Source: Trebonia sp963773105
GTDB lineage: Bacteria; Actinomycetota; Actinomycetes; Streptosporangiales; Streptosporangiaceae
NCBI GenBank assembly: GCA_963773105.1
Contig: CAVZAA010000005.1
Coordinates: 248,001 to 312,000 of the forward strand
Length of the DNA stretch: 64,000 bases
Direction: 5' to 3'
Shown here: piece after piece, positions 25,282 through 33,153 of the stretch
How positions within the stretch are numbered: the first letter of the stretch is position 1
Layout: each line of letters starts with the position of its first letter
The notes under the pieces: model-generated
What the model was told of the DNA's origin: nothing
Database searches by the model: none
What the model saw: only the letters and a program-made list of their open reading frames with translations
Made by a program: the position numbers and the translations under genes

Positions 25282-26502
25282 TCAGCGATAAGGGCGCAGT
25301 TCCTCGCGCGCGATCGAGCGCAGATGCACCTCGTCCGGGCCGTCGGCCAGGTGGAGGGTCCGCAGGTGCGCCCACGACTCGGCCAGCGGGGTGTCGGCCG
25401 AGACGCCGGCCCCGCCGTGGACCTGGATGGCCCGGTCCAGTACGTAGCTGGCCGCCCTCGGCGCCGCCACCTTGATCGCGGCGATCTCGGTCCGCGCGCC
25501 CTTTGCGCCCACGTTGTCGATCAGCCAGGCGGCCTTGAGCACCAGCAGCCGGGCCTGCTCGATCGCCAGCCGGGACTCGGCGATCCACTCCTGCACCACG
25601 CCATGCCGGGCGATGGGCGAGCCGAAGGTCGAGCGGGACGACGCCCGGGCGCACATGAGCTCGAGCGCGCGCTCGGCCGCGCCGAGGCTGCGCATGCAGT
25701 GGTGGATGCGGCCGGGGCCGAGCCTGGCCTGGGCCATCATGAAGCCGCCGCCCTGCGGGCCGAGCAGGTTGGCGGCCGGCACCCGCACGTCGTCGTAGTG
25801 GATCAGCGCGTGGCCGCCGTGCGGCCCGTCGTTGTAGCCGAAGACCGAGGTCGAGCGCTCGAGGGTGACGCCGGGCGCGTCCAGCGGCACCAGGATCATC
25901 GAGTGCCGCACGTGCCGCTCGGCGTCCGGGTCGCTGACCCCCATCACGATCGCGAACGTGCACTCGGGCCGCATCGCGCCGCTCGACCACCACTTGCGCC
26001 CGCTCACCACGTACTCGTCGCCGTCCCTGGTGATCCTGGTGGCGATGTTGGTGGCGTCCGACGACGCGACGTCGGGCTCGGTCATCGAGAAGCAGGACCT
26101 GATCTCGGCCTCGAGCAGCGGCCGCAGGTACCGATCGTGCTGGTCGTCGGTGCCGAACATGGCGATCAGCTCCATGTTCCCGGTGTCGGGGGCGGCGCAG
26201 TTCATGGCCTCGGGCGCGAGGCCCATCGAGCGCCCGGTCAGCTCGGCGATCGGCGCGTAGTCGAGCACGCTCAGGCCGGCCCCGAACCGGTCGTCGGGCA
26301 GGAACAGGTTCCACAGGCCCTGCTTGCGCGCGATCTCCTTGAGACCGCCGAGCACCTCGGGGGTGCGGAAGGGATCGCCCGCGGCGGTATTCGCGGCCGC
26401 CTGCTCGTGAAAGGCGGGCTCGGCCGGGTACACGTGCTCGTCGAGGAACACCCGCACCTGGTCCTGGAGGGTCATCGAGCGCTCGCTGTGGTTGAAGTCC
26501 AT
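25282..26502 (-). CDS. Acyl-CoA dehydrogenase, ACAD10/11-like
   Basis: A 406-aa FAD enzyme oxidising an acyl-CoA to the 2-enoyl-CoA. Family features: CFSMTEPDVASSDATNIATRI (FAD and substrate loop), KWWSSGAMRPECTFAIVMG, RIHHCMRSLGAAERALELMCARA, and the C-terminal QVHGGAGVSADTPLAESWAHLRTLHLADGPDEVH. The variant pattern and the phosphotransferase gene next to it match the ACAD10/11 subgroup, which in eukaryotes is fused to such a kinase-like domain. It starts 33 bases after the upstream phosphotransferase stop. Confidence 0.92.
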   Translation of the reverse strand: MDFNHSERSMTLQDQVRVFLDEHVYPAEPAFHEQAAANTAAGDPFRTPEVLGGLKEIARKQGLWNLFLPDDRFGAGLSVLDYAPIAELTGRSMGLAPEAMNCAAPDTGNMELIAMFGTDDQHDRYLRPLLEAEIRSCFSMTEPDVASSDATNIATRITRDGDEYVVSGRKWWSSGAMRPECTFAIVMGVSDPDAERHVRHSMILVPLDAPGVTLERSTSVFGYNDGPHGGHALIHYDDVRVPAANLLGPQGGGFMMAQARLGPGRIHHCMRSLGAAERALELMCARASSRSTFGSPIARHGVVQEWIAESRLAIEQARLLVLKAAWLIDNVGAKGARTEIAAIKVAAPRAASYVLDRAIQVHGGAGVSADTPLAESWAHLRTLHLADGPDEVHLRSIAREELRPYR

Positions 26503-26534
26503 GCCTGCTCCCGGCTGGTCGGAAAATGAATGGG

Positions 26535-27554
26535 TCAGTGGTCGGCCAGCAGGCCGAGGGCCGCGTCAAGCAGTAGCGGAACTCGGTCGCCCATCTGCGA
26601 GAACCCCTCCCCCACGGTCTTGCCCTGCAGGTAGCGATTGTGGATGCCCTCGGAGATGACCGCGAGCTTGTAGTAGCCGAACGCGATGTACCAGTCCAGC
26701 TGGGACAGGTCACGACCAGCGCCGTCGGCGTACCTGGCGGCCATCTGCTCGGCCGACAGGAAGCCGTTGTCCGGGCTCATGGCCGGCATGACGCCATCGC
26801 TCACGGCGGCCAGCCGGTGGTACACGGCGAGCAGCCCGACATCGGCCAGCGGGTCGCCGAGGGTGGCCATCTCCCAGTCGACCACGGCGGCGATGCCGCT
26901 GACGTCCCGGCGGTAGATGACGTTGGTGAGCCGGTAGTCGCCGTGCACGATGGCGGGCGCGCCCTGGGCGGGCATGGTGACGGTCAGCCGTTCCACCAGC
27001 TGGTCGAGTTCGGACCGGGGCGTCGTTTCCGACGCCTGCCACTGGGCGTGCCAGCGCTTGACCTGGCGGGCGAGATACCCGTCGGGGCGGCCGAAGTTGG
27101 CCAGGCCGACGCTGGCCGGGACGATGGAGTGCAGCTCGAGCAGGGTGTCCACCAGTTGCTCGCACGCCTGCCGGGCCAGCGCGGGCGTCAGCGCCGCGAG
27201 CCGGTCGGCCTGATCGAAGACGACCCCGTTGACGAAGGACATCAGGTAGAACGGGGCGCCGAGCACCTCGGGGTCGGCGCACAGCGCGATCGCCTGCGCG
27301 ACCGGCACGTCGGTGCCGCCGAGGGCGCTGATCACCCGGAACTCGCGGCCCATGTCGTGCGCGCTCGGCAGCACGTGCGCGAGCGGCGGACGGCGCAGCG
27401 CCCACACCGACGCGCCGTCGGTGATTCGGTAGGTCAGGTTCGACTTGCCGCCGGTGATCAGCTCGCCCGACAGCGGCCCGGAACGGAGGCCGGGATGCTC
27501 GCTGTCCAGCCATTTCGTCAGTGCGGCAAAGTCAACACCAGGGAGCCCGTGCAC
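26535..27554 (-). CDS. Phosphotransferase (APH/choline kinase fold), ACAD10/11-associated
   Basis: A protein of about 339 aa with the aminoglycoside-phosphotransferase fold. Visible motifs are GGKSNLTYRI near the N-terminus, the Brenner-type catalytic loop IVHGDYRLTNVIY, and VVDWEMATLGDPLADVG. In the ACAD10/11 system this kinase phosphorylates 4-hydroxyacyl-CoA before dehydration, so the pair may catabolise 4-hydroxy acids (established for animals; inference here). GTG 27554 is chosen as start; the frame extends to GTG 27596. Divergent from a TetR gene. Confidence 0.9.
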   Translation of the reverse strand: MHGLPGVDFAALTKWLDSEHPGLRSGPLSGELITGGKSNLTYRITDGASVWALRRPPLAHVLPSAHDMGREFRVISALGGTDVPVAQAIALCADPEVLGAPFYLMSFVNGVVFDQADRLAALTPALARQACEQLVDTLLELHSIVPASVGLANFGRPDGYLARQVKRWHAQWQASETTPRSELDQLVERLTVTMPAQGAPAIVHGDYRLTNVIYRRDVSGIAAVVDWEMATLGDPLADVGLLAVYHRLAAVSDGVMPAMSPDNGFLSAEQMAARYADGAGRDLSQLDWYIAFGYYKLAVISEGIHNRYLQGKTVGEGFSQMGDRVPLLLDAALGLLADH

Positions 27555-27667
27555 GAGGTCACCGTACAGACCGGCCAGTCGGTCTGCAAGGCACACCGCC
27601 CGCGGCCGGCGTCCGCGGGCGGGAATGCCTGCGACTCTGTGCGCCGTTCTGGTTTACCGTGGATGCC

Positions 27668-28333
27668 ATGTCGATTGTGCAGCGCACTGCCGGGCGGCCG
27701 GACGGTCTCGACGAGCTCGATGAGCCGACGCGGGACAGCGAGCCGACCGATGGCCGGGTCGCGCGCTCGCACCGCTCCCGCCGGGCGATCATCGACGCGA
27801 TGCGCGCCCTGCACGCTGAGGGCGACCTCCGCCCGACCGCACCGCGGGTAGCGGCACGGGCCGGGGTGTCCGTGCGCACCGTATGGCAGCAGTTCGCGGA
27901 CATGGAGACGCTGCTGGTCGAGGCGGACCGCCGGGACAACGAGATCCTGCGGTCGCTGGCGACCCGGATCGACCCCGACCTGCCGCTGGCGGGGCGGGTC
28001 GCGATGTTCACCCGCCAGCGGGCGCGGATCCTCGAGCAGATGACCCCGACCTGGCGGGCGGCCCGCATCCACGAGCCGTTCTCGGCCGAGCTCACCCGCA
28101 ACAAGGCGTGGACGCTGGCCAAGGCCAAGGCCGAGCTTGAGGCGGTTTTCACCCCCGAGCTTGGGACACTGGCCTGCAAGCGGCGCCAGCAGCTGCTCGA
28201 CGGGCTGCACGCGATCAGCATCTGGTCGTTCTGGGAGTCGCTGCGGACCGAGCTCCTGCTCGGCCCCGAGCAGGCCGAGGAGCTCTTCCGGGCCGCCTTC
28301 ACCGGACTGCTCGGCGCGGCCGGGTTCGCGTAA
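27668..28333 (+). CDS. TetR-family transcriptional regulator
   Basis: A 221-aa protein with an N-terminal HTH (residues about 35-80: RRAIIDAMRALHAEGDLRPTAPRVAARAGVSVRTVWQQFADMETLL). The start ATG 27668 is about 110 bases from the divergent phosphotransferase gene, and it likely controls that operon. The C-terminal ligand domain is helical with SIWSFWESLRTELL near the end. Confidence 0.88.
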   Translation: MSIVQRTAGRPDGLDELDEPTRDSEPTDGRVARSHRSRRAIIDAMRALHAEGDLRPTAPRVAARAGVSVRTVWQQFADMETLLVEADRRDNEILRSLATRIDPDLPLAGRVAMFTRQRARILEQMTPTWRAARIHEPFSAELTRNKAWTLAKAKAELEAVFTPELGTLACKRRQQLLDGLHAISIWSFWESLRTELLLGPEQAEELFRAAFTGLLGAAGFA

Positions 28334-28415
28334 CCGCCGCTTACCTCGCTCGCCGCTGTCGGCTGTCGCCTTACCACGCTTGCAGACGTCGGCTGTCGCC
28401 TCTCGACAACGTTAA

Positions 28416-28461
28416 CGGCCGGGTCTATGGTCACAGAACGGCCGGTTCTATGGTCACAGCT
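28416..28461. promoter_or_regulatory. Tandem 23-bp direct repeat upstream of the MFS gene
   Basis: CGGCCGGGTCTATGGTCACA and CGGCCGGTTCTATGGTCACA head two adjacent 23-bp units (28416-28438, 28439-28461). The units differ at one position within the first 21 bases. The tandem arrangement, 110 bases before the permease start, suggests paired regulator sites. An inner dyad AGAAC/GTTCT spans the junction. Confidence 0.65.
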
Positions 28462-28570
28462 AACCACCCTCATTGTCCGGACTATTGAATTTGCACGAAC
28501 AGTGCGGATATCTTGACCTTCGACGCCCCAGTTCACGGGGCCGGCCAACAAGGATGATGGCGAGGTCAGT

Positions 28571-30628
28571 ATGAGTGTGACCGCGGAAGACACAGGCGTT
28601 AAGCGCCGCGGCGGCGCTTCGTTTCTGTGGCAGCGGCAGCTAGAGGCATATCCCGACACCAGGCCGCGAATGCTGTACCTGGCGATTACCGTTCTTGTCA
28701 CGATCATGCTGTACTACGAGCTGTACGTGGCCGGCTCGGTGTCCACGCTGATTCTGGCCAACCTGCATGCCTCGTTTACCTTTTTCGTGTACCTGCTGGC
28801 CTTCGGGAACCTGATCGGCGCGTTCGGCGCGCTGCTGGCCGGGCTGACCGACCGGCTCGGCCGGGCCAACCTGGTGGTCGGGGGCCTGCTGGTCACTGGG
28901 ATCATGACCGTCCTCGTCCTGCCGAACGCGACCAACAAGTGGGCCTACGGCATCGAGGGCTTCGCCGTCGGCCTGGTCGAGGGCATGTGCCTGGTCGCCA
29001 CCCCGGCCCTCATCCGCGACTTCTCGCCGCAGATGGGGCGGGCCACGGCGATGGGCTTCTGGACCGTCGGCCCGGTGGCCGGCAGCCTGATCGTCGCGAT
29101 CGTCGGCAGCTCCACCGTCCCGGCGGTCGTGACCAACGACCGGATCTGGACCAACCAATACGTGTACTGCGGCATCGCGGGCCTCGTGGTCTGGCTGATC
29201 GCCCTGGTGGGGCTCAGGGAGCTCTCCCCTAACCTGCGCGACCAGCTCATGGTGTCGATCCGCGACCGCGCCCTGATCGAGGCCCGGGCCAAGGGTCTCG
29301 ACATCGAGTCCGCGCTCAAGCACCCGTTCCGCCAGCTGCTCAAGGTCGACATCGTGGTCTCCGCGTTCGCGGTGTCGGTCATGCTGCTCATCTACTACAC
29401 CGCCGTCGGGTTCTCGCTCATCTACCTGACCACCGTGTTCGGCTTCTCGGTAAAGGACGGCAACGGCCTCGGCAACTGGAACTGGGGCTTCAACGTCATC
29501 GCGGTGCTGCTGGTCGGGATCATCTCCGACCGCTTCCGGGTGCGCAAGCCGTTCATGGTGATCGGCGGCGTCATCGCCGCGGTCATGGTCGTGGTCTACC
29601 TGGAGCAGGCCGGCCATCACCCCAGTTACTACACGGTCGCGGTGATGCTGGCGGTGCTGTCGCTTGGGCTCGGCATCGCGTTCGCCCCGTGGATGGCCAG
29701 CTTCACCGAGACGGTGGAGGCCCGCAACCCGGCCCTCACCGCGACCGGCCTGGCGATCTGGGGCTGGATTCAGCGGCTGGTGGTCTTCGTCTCCTTCCTG
29801 ATCATCCCGGCCGTCGTCAGCTCGGTCACCCCGCTGGTCAGCTACGGGGCCGGGGTGCAGACCTACGCGGCCCAGTACGGCACCACGCTCGCGTTCGCGA
29901 CCAGCCACCCGGACATCGTGGCGGACGCGAAGAAGGTCCCGCCGTCGGTGATCGCCACCGCATCGGCGATTCCCCCGGCGGTTACGTCCACCGCGGCGAA
30001 GATCCCGCCCGCGGTGATCGCCACCGCCACCCAGTACAGCGTGCAGCTGACGAACGCGCAGAAGTTCCAGCCCGAGCTGGCGGTGATCGAGGCCAACGCG
30101 GCCCTGTTCGCCAAGCTGCAGGCCGATCCCTCCAACAAGACCCTGCAGGCGCAGGCCATCGCCGCGGCTGGCGGCGGGGCCAAGGGGCTGGGCGTGCTCG
30201 GCACGATCGCGGCCAACCAGGCCGCCATCAGCGGGGTCATCGCGGCGGCGCCGCAGTTGCAGACCGTCGCCCCGTACGCGGCCGACCTGAAGGTCATCGC
30301 CCCGTACTCGACCCAGCTGACGACGATCGCGCCGTACTCAGCCGAGCTGACGGCCATGGCGCCGTACGGCGCGCAGCTGACGGCCCTGTCCAAGGTGCCG
30401 CCGGCCGCGATCGCCTACCTCCAGGCCCACGGCTCGGCGGTGCAGACGGCCGCCAGCCAGACCGCCGGCCAGTGGAAGACGTGGTACTGGATCTGCTTCG
30501 GCGGGCTCATCGTCTTCCTGCTCTCGATCCCGTTGCTGCGCGGCCGGTGGAGGCCGTCGGACGCCAAGCGCGACGAGGAAGAGCACGAGGCCATGGTTCA
30601 GGCGGAGCTGGCCAAGCTCAACGCCTGA
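28571..30628 (+). CDS. MFS permease with a large repeat-bearing extracytoplasmic loop
   Basis: A 685-aa major facilitator protein, about 250 residues longer than usual. The core shows an MFS loop 2-3 motif (LTDRLGRANLVV) and ordinary helices up to TM11 (LVVFVSFLIIPAVVSSV, about residue 410). A loop of roughly 200 residues follows before TM12 (WYWICFGGLIVFLLSIPLL). The loop contains three PPxV(I/T)xTA units (residues about 456-490) and four tandem decapeptides APYxxxLxxh (about 566-605: VAPYAADLKV, IAPYSTQLTT, IAPYSAELTA, MAPYGAQLTA). Context (acyl-CoA genes on both sides) suggests uptake of an organic acid. Terminators follow. Confidence 0.88.
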   Translation: MSVTAEDTGVKRRGGASFLWQRQLEAYPDTRPRMLYLAITVLVTIMLYYELYVAGSVSTLILANLHASFTFFVYLLAFGNLIGAFGALLAGLTDRLGRANLVVGGLLVTGIMTVLVLPNATNKWAYGIEGFAVGLVEGMCLVATPALIRDFSPQMGRATAMGFWTVGPVAGSLIVAIVGSSTVPAVVTNDRIWTNQYVYCGIAGLVVWLIALVGLRELSPNLRDQLMVSIRDRALIEARAKGLDIESALKHPFRQLLKVDIVVSAFAVSVMLLIYYTAVGFSLIYLTTVFGFSVKDGNGLGNWNWGFNVIAVLLVGIISDRFRVRKPFMVIGGVIAAVMVVVYLEQAGHHPSYYTVAVMLAVLSLGLGIAFAPWMASFTETVEARNPALTATGLAIWGWIQRLVVFVSFLIIPAVVSSVTPLVSYGAGVQTYAAQYGTTLAFATSHPDIVADAKKVPPSVIATASAIPPAVTSTAAKIPPAVIATATQYSVQLTNAQKFQPELAVIEANAALFAKLQADPSNKTLQAQAIAAAGGGAKGLGVLGTIAANQAAISGVIAAAPQLQTVAPYAADLKVIAPYSTQLTTIAPYSAELTAMAPYGAQLTALSKVPPAAIAYLQAHGSAVQTAASQTAGQWKTWYWICFGGLIVFLLSIPLLRGRWRPSDAKRDEEEHEAMVQAELAKLNA
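30266..30385 (+). repeat. Four in-frame 30-bp tandem repeats inside the MFS gene
   Basis: Four consecutive 30-base units each encode the decapeptide pattern xAPYxxxLxx. They share CCGTAC and CTGA(C/A)G cores. The repeats are divergent, so they are old rather than slippage products, and they sit within the extracytoplasmic loop. Confidence 0.75.
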
Positions 30629-30634
30629 CAGCGC

Positions 30635-30667
30635 AGCTGGCTGCGCGGCCTGACCGCGCAGCCAGCT
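30635..30667 (+). terminator. GC-rich hairpin after the MFS gene
   Basis: AGCTGGCTGCGCGG (30635-30648) and CCGCGCAGCCAGCT (30654-30667) form a perfect 14-bp stem with a five-base loop, six bases after the stop codon. No T-tract follows; a second terminator with a T-tract lies just downstream. Confidence 0.8.
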
Positions 30668-30683
30668 CGACCGCCCACTAACC

Positions 30684-30742
30684 GCCGGACACAGTTCCCC
30701 GCGCATCCCCCCCTCGCGCCGGGAACTGTGTCCGGCCTTTTT
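30684..30742. terminator. Intrinsic terminator between convergent genes
   Basis: GCCGGACACAGTTCCC (30684-30699) pairs perfectly with GGGAACTGTGTCCGGC (30721-30736) and is followed by CTTTTT. The 16-bp stem plus T-tract is a classical intrinsic terminator for the MFS gene. The convergent acyl-CoA ligase gene ends 19 bases further on, but in that direction no T-tract is present. Confidence 0.85.
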
Positions 30743-30760
30743 CATCCACCGTCGAGCCCG

Positions 30761-32278
30761 CTAGCTCGGCCGCAGCTCCTTCTTGAGTATCTTCCCGGTG
30801 GCGCCCTTGGGCAGGCTGTCCCTGAACTCGATCGTCCGCGGATACTTGTAGGCGGCCGCCCGCTCCTTCACGAACGCGATCAGCTCTTCCTCGGTGACCG
30901 ACTGCCCGGGCTTGACCGACACGATGGCGCGCACCTCCTCGCCCATCTTCGGATCGGGCACGCCGATGACGGCGGCCTCGGCCACGGCCGGGTGCGCGTA
31001 GAGGACCTCCTCGACTTCGCGCGGGTAGACGTTGTAGCCGCCCCTGATGATCAGGTCCTTGATCCGGTCGACGATGAACAGGAAGCCGTCCTCGTCCAGG
31101 TAGCCGAGATCGCCGGTGTGGAACCAGCCGCCCGCGAACGCCCTCGCGGTCGCCTCCGGGTTGTTGTGGTAGCCGGTCATGATGTTCATGCCGCGGAGCA
31201 CGACCTCGCCCACGTGATCGGGGCCGGGTGGCAGCGGTCGGAAGTCTTCATCCCAGATCTGCAGGCTGGTCCCCCAGATCGGCTTGCCCACGCTGTACAC
31301 CTTGCGCTCGGTGACGCTGATGTTGAAGGTCGCGGTCGACGACGACTCCGACAGCCCGTAGCCTTCCAGGATCGCGACCCTGAATCGGCTCTCGAACGAG
31401 TCGATGACCTCGGCCGGGATCGGCGCGCCGCCGGAGACGGCCACGCGCAGCGACGCCAGGTCGTAGTCGCCCGCGACGACCGCCTGCAGCAGGGCGATGA
31501 ACATGGTCGGCACGCCCATGAACACAGTCACCCGATCGCGCTGCATGAGCTCGAGCACGGCCCCGGGGTCGAACCGGGGCACGAGCGTCATGGTCCCGCC
31601 CAGCAGGACGCAGGTGTTCATGATGGACGACAGCGCGAACACGTGGAACAGCGGCAGCGCCACCACCGCGACGTCGTCGGCGCTGAACTCGAACAGCCGT
31701 CCGGGGATGTCGGCGTTCATGTACAGGCCGATATGCGACAGCACCGCGCCCTTCGGGGTGCCCGTGGTGCCGGAGGTGTAGATGATCACCGCCGGGTCGG
31801 CCGGGCTCCTCGCGGCCAGCTGCGCGCCGGGCGCATCGCCGGTCAGCAGGACGTCGAAGGGAATGCCGGTCGCCGGGGCCCCCGTCCCGGTGACGACGTA
31901 GAGCGACGTGAGCGCCGCCGCCTCCGCCGCTTTGGCCGCCTCGTCGAGGAAGCCGCCGTAGGTGATCAGCGTGCTGGCACCGGAATCTTCCAGCTGGAAC
32001 GCTATCTCCGGGGCCCTGAGCAGGGGGTTCATCGGGACCACGACGCCGCCGGCCTTGAGGATGCCGAAGTAGGCGAGGATGAACTGCGGGATGTTCGGCA
32101 GCTGCAGCCCGACCCGGTCGCCCGGCGCCAGGCCGGCCGCGGTGAGGTTGGCCGCGAGCTTGTCCGATAGCTCGTCGACCTGCGCATAGCTGAGCCTGGC
32201 GTCGCCCAGGATCACCGCCGTCTTGGCCGGCGACCGACGGGCAGACTCCCGCAGCATCACCGCGAGGTTGAAATCCAT
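30761..32278 (-). CDS. Acyl-CoA synthetase (long-chain fatty-acid/aryl CoA ligase type)
   Basis: A 505-aa ANL-superfamily enzyme: acid plus ATP plus CoA to acyl-CoA, AMP and PPi. The P-loop is YTSGTTGTPKGAVLSH, the A5 motif is EGYGLSESSSTATF, the hinge region is GWFHTGDLGYLDEDGFLFIVDRIKDLIIRGGYNVYP, and the catalytic lysine lies in PKGATGKILKKEL. It ends next to a terminator and is divergent from a TetR gene whose operators lie in the 173-base gap. The substrate may be a fatty or aromatic acid. Confidence 0.93.
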   Translation of the reverse strand: MDFNLAVMLRESARRSPAKTAVILGDARLSYAQVDELSDKLAANLTAAGLAPGDRVGLQLPNIPQFILAYFGILKAGGVVVPMNPLLRAPEIAFQLEDSGASTLITYGGFLDEAAKAAEAAALTSLYVVTGTGAPATGIPFDVLLTGDAPGAQLAARSPADPAVIIYTSGTTGTPKGAVLSHIGLYMNADIPGRLFEFSADDVAVVALPLFHVFALSSIMNTCVLLGGTMTLVPRFDPGAVLELMQRDRVTVFMGVPTMFIALLQAVVAGDYDLASLRVAVSGGAPIPAEVIDSFESRFRVAILEGYGLSESSSTATFNISVTERKVYSVGKPIWGTSLQIWDEDFRPLPPGPDHVGEVVLRGMNIMTGYHNNPEATARAFAGGWFHTGDLGYLDEDGFLFIVDRIKDLIIRGGYNVYPREVEEVLYAHPAVAEAAVIGVPDPKMGEEVRAIVSVKPGQSVTEEELIAFVKERAAAYKYPRTIEFRDSLPKGATGKILKKELRPS

Positions 32279-32395
32279 GACCGCTCCTCAAGCCTTCTGG
32301 TGGGCCGACGCTGGCCCGACCTGGTACTTCGTCATCAGAATGTCATCGGCGGCTGCCGGGTGCAAGGCGGCGGGCGACCCGCCAGCCCGATAATA

Positions 32396-32439
32396 ACGAA
32401 CATGTTCGTCACGAACTTGTTCTTTACGAACATGTTCGT
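32396..32439. promoter_or_regulatory. Three phased 14-bp palindromes (TetR operator array)
   Basis: ACGAACATGTTCGT occurs perfectly at 32396-32409 and 32426-32439, with a variant ACGAACTTGTTCTT at 32411-32424. The three are spaced 15 bases apart and end 12 bases before the TetR start codon. The array probably binds the encoded TetR and controls the tetR-MFS operon and perhaps the divergent ligase. Confidence 0.85.
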
Positions 32440-32451
32440 TAGGATGGTATC

Positions 32452-33153
32452 ATGGCACCTGAAACTCATCCCGCCAGTAGTCGCCGCGAGCGGCCGGCCA
32501 AGCCCGCGCTGACCCGCTCCGGCATCGTCGCGACGGCGCTCGCGGTGATGCGGGCGGAGGGCCTGGACCGGGTCACGATGCGGCGGCTGGCGGCCGACCT
32601 CGACACCGGACCGGCGTCCCTCTACGTCTACGTCCGCAATACCGCCGAGCTGCACGCGGCGATGCTGGAGGAGCTGCTTGGCCAGATCGACCTGAGCCCC
32701 GTCACCGCCTCCGGCGACTGGCAGAAGCGGCTCATCGCGGTCCTCACGGCGTACACGGCCATCCTGTTCGAGCACCCCGGGCTGGCGCAGTCGGCGCTGG
32801 TGACCCGGCCGAGCGGGCCGGCCTACTTCGGCCTCGTGGACGGGATACTCGCGCTGCTCGACGCGGGTGGCATTCCCGGCGACCGGGCGGCGTGGGCGGT
32901 GGACCTGCTGCTGCACGTCGCGACCGCGACCGCCGTCGAGCACGGCATCCGGGAGCGCGCGATCGACGCCAAGGACGAGGAGGACGCGCTCGCCACCGCG
33001 CTGCGCGACGTGCCCGCCGATCGATTCCCGCACATCGCCGCCGTCGGCGCGGCCGAGCTCATGTCCGGCCCCGGCCGGCTCGACTGGGGATTCCGCGTGC
33101 TGATCAACGGGGTTATCACCACCCCCCGGCCAGAAACGGAGACCTCACCATGA
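32452..33153 (+). CDS. TetR-family regulator
   Basis: A 233-aa regulator. The N-terminal HTH reads LTRSGIVATALAVMRAEGLDRVTMRRLAADLDTGPASLYVYVRNTAELHAAML, with the TetR-type C-terminal domain (DWQKRLIAVLTAYTAILFEHPGLAQ). It is translationally coupled by ATGA overlap to a DHA2-type MFS exporter, which it probably represses via the triple palindrome just upstream. Confidence 0.92.
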   Translation: MAPETHPASSRRERPAKPALTRSGIVATALAVMRAEGLDRVTMRRLAADLDTGPASLYVYVRNTAELHAAMLEELLGQIDLSPVTASGDWQKRLIAVLTAYTAILFEHPGLAQSALVTRPSGPAYFGLVDGILALLDAGGIPGDRAAWAVDLLLHVATATAVEHGIRERAIDAKDEEDALATALRDVPADRFPHIAAVGAAELMSGPGRLDWGFRVLINGVITTPRPETETSP

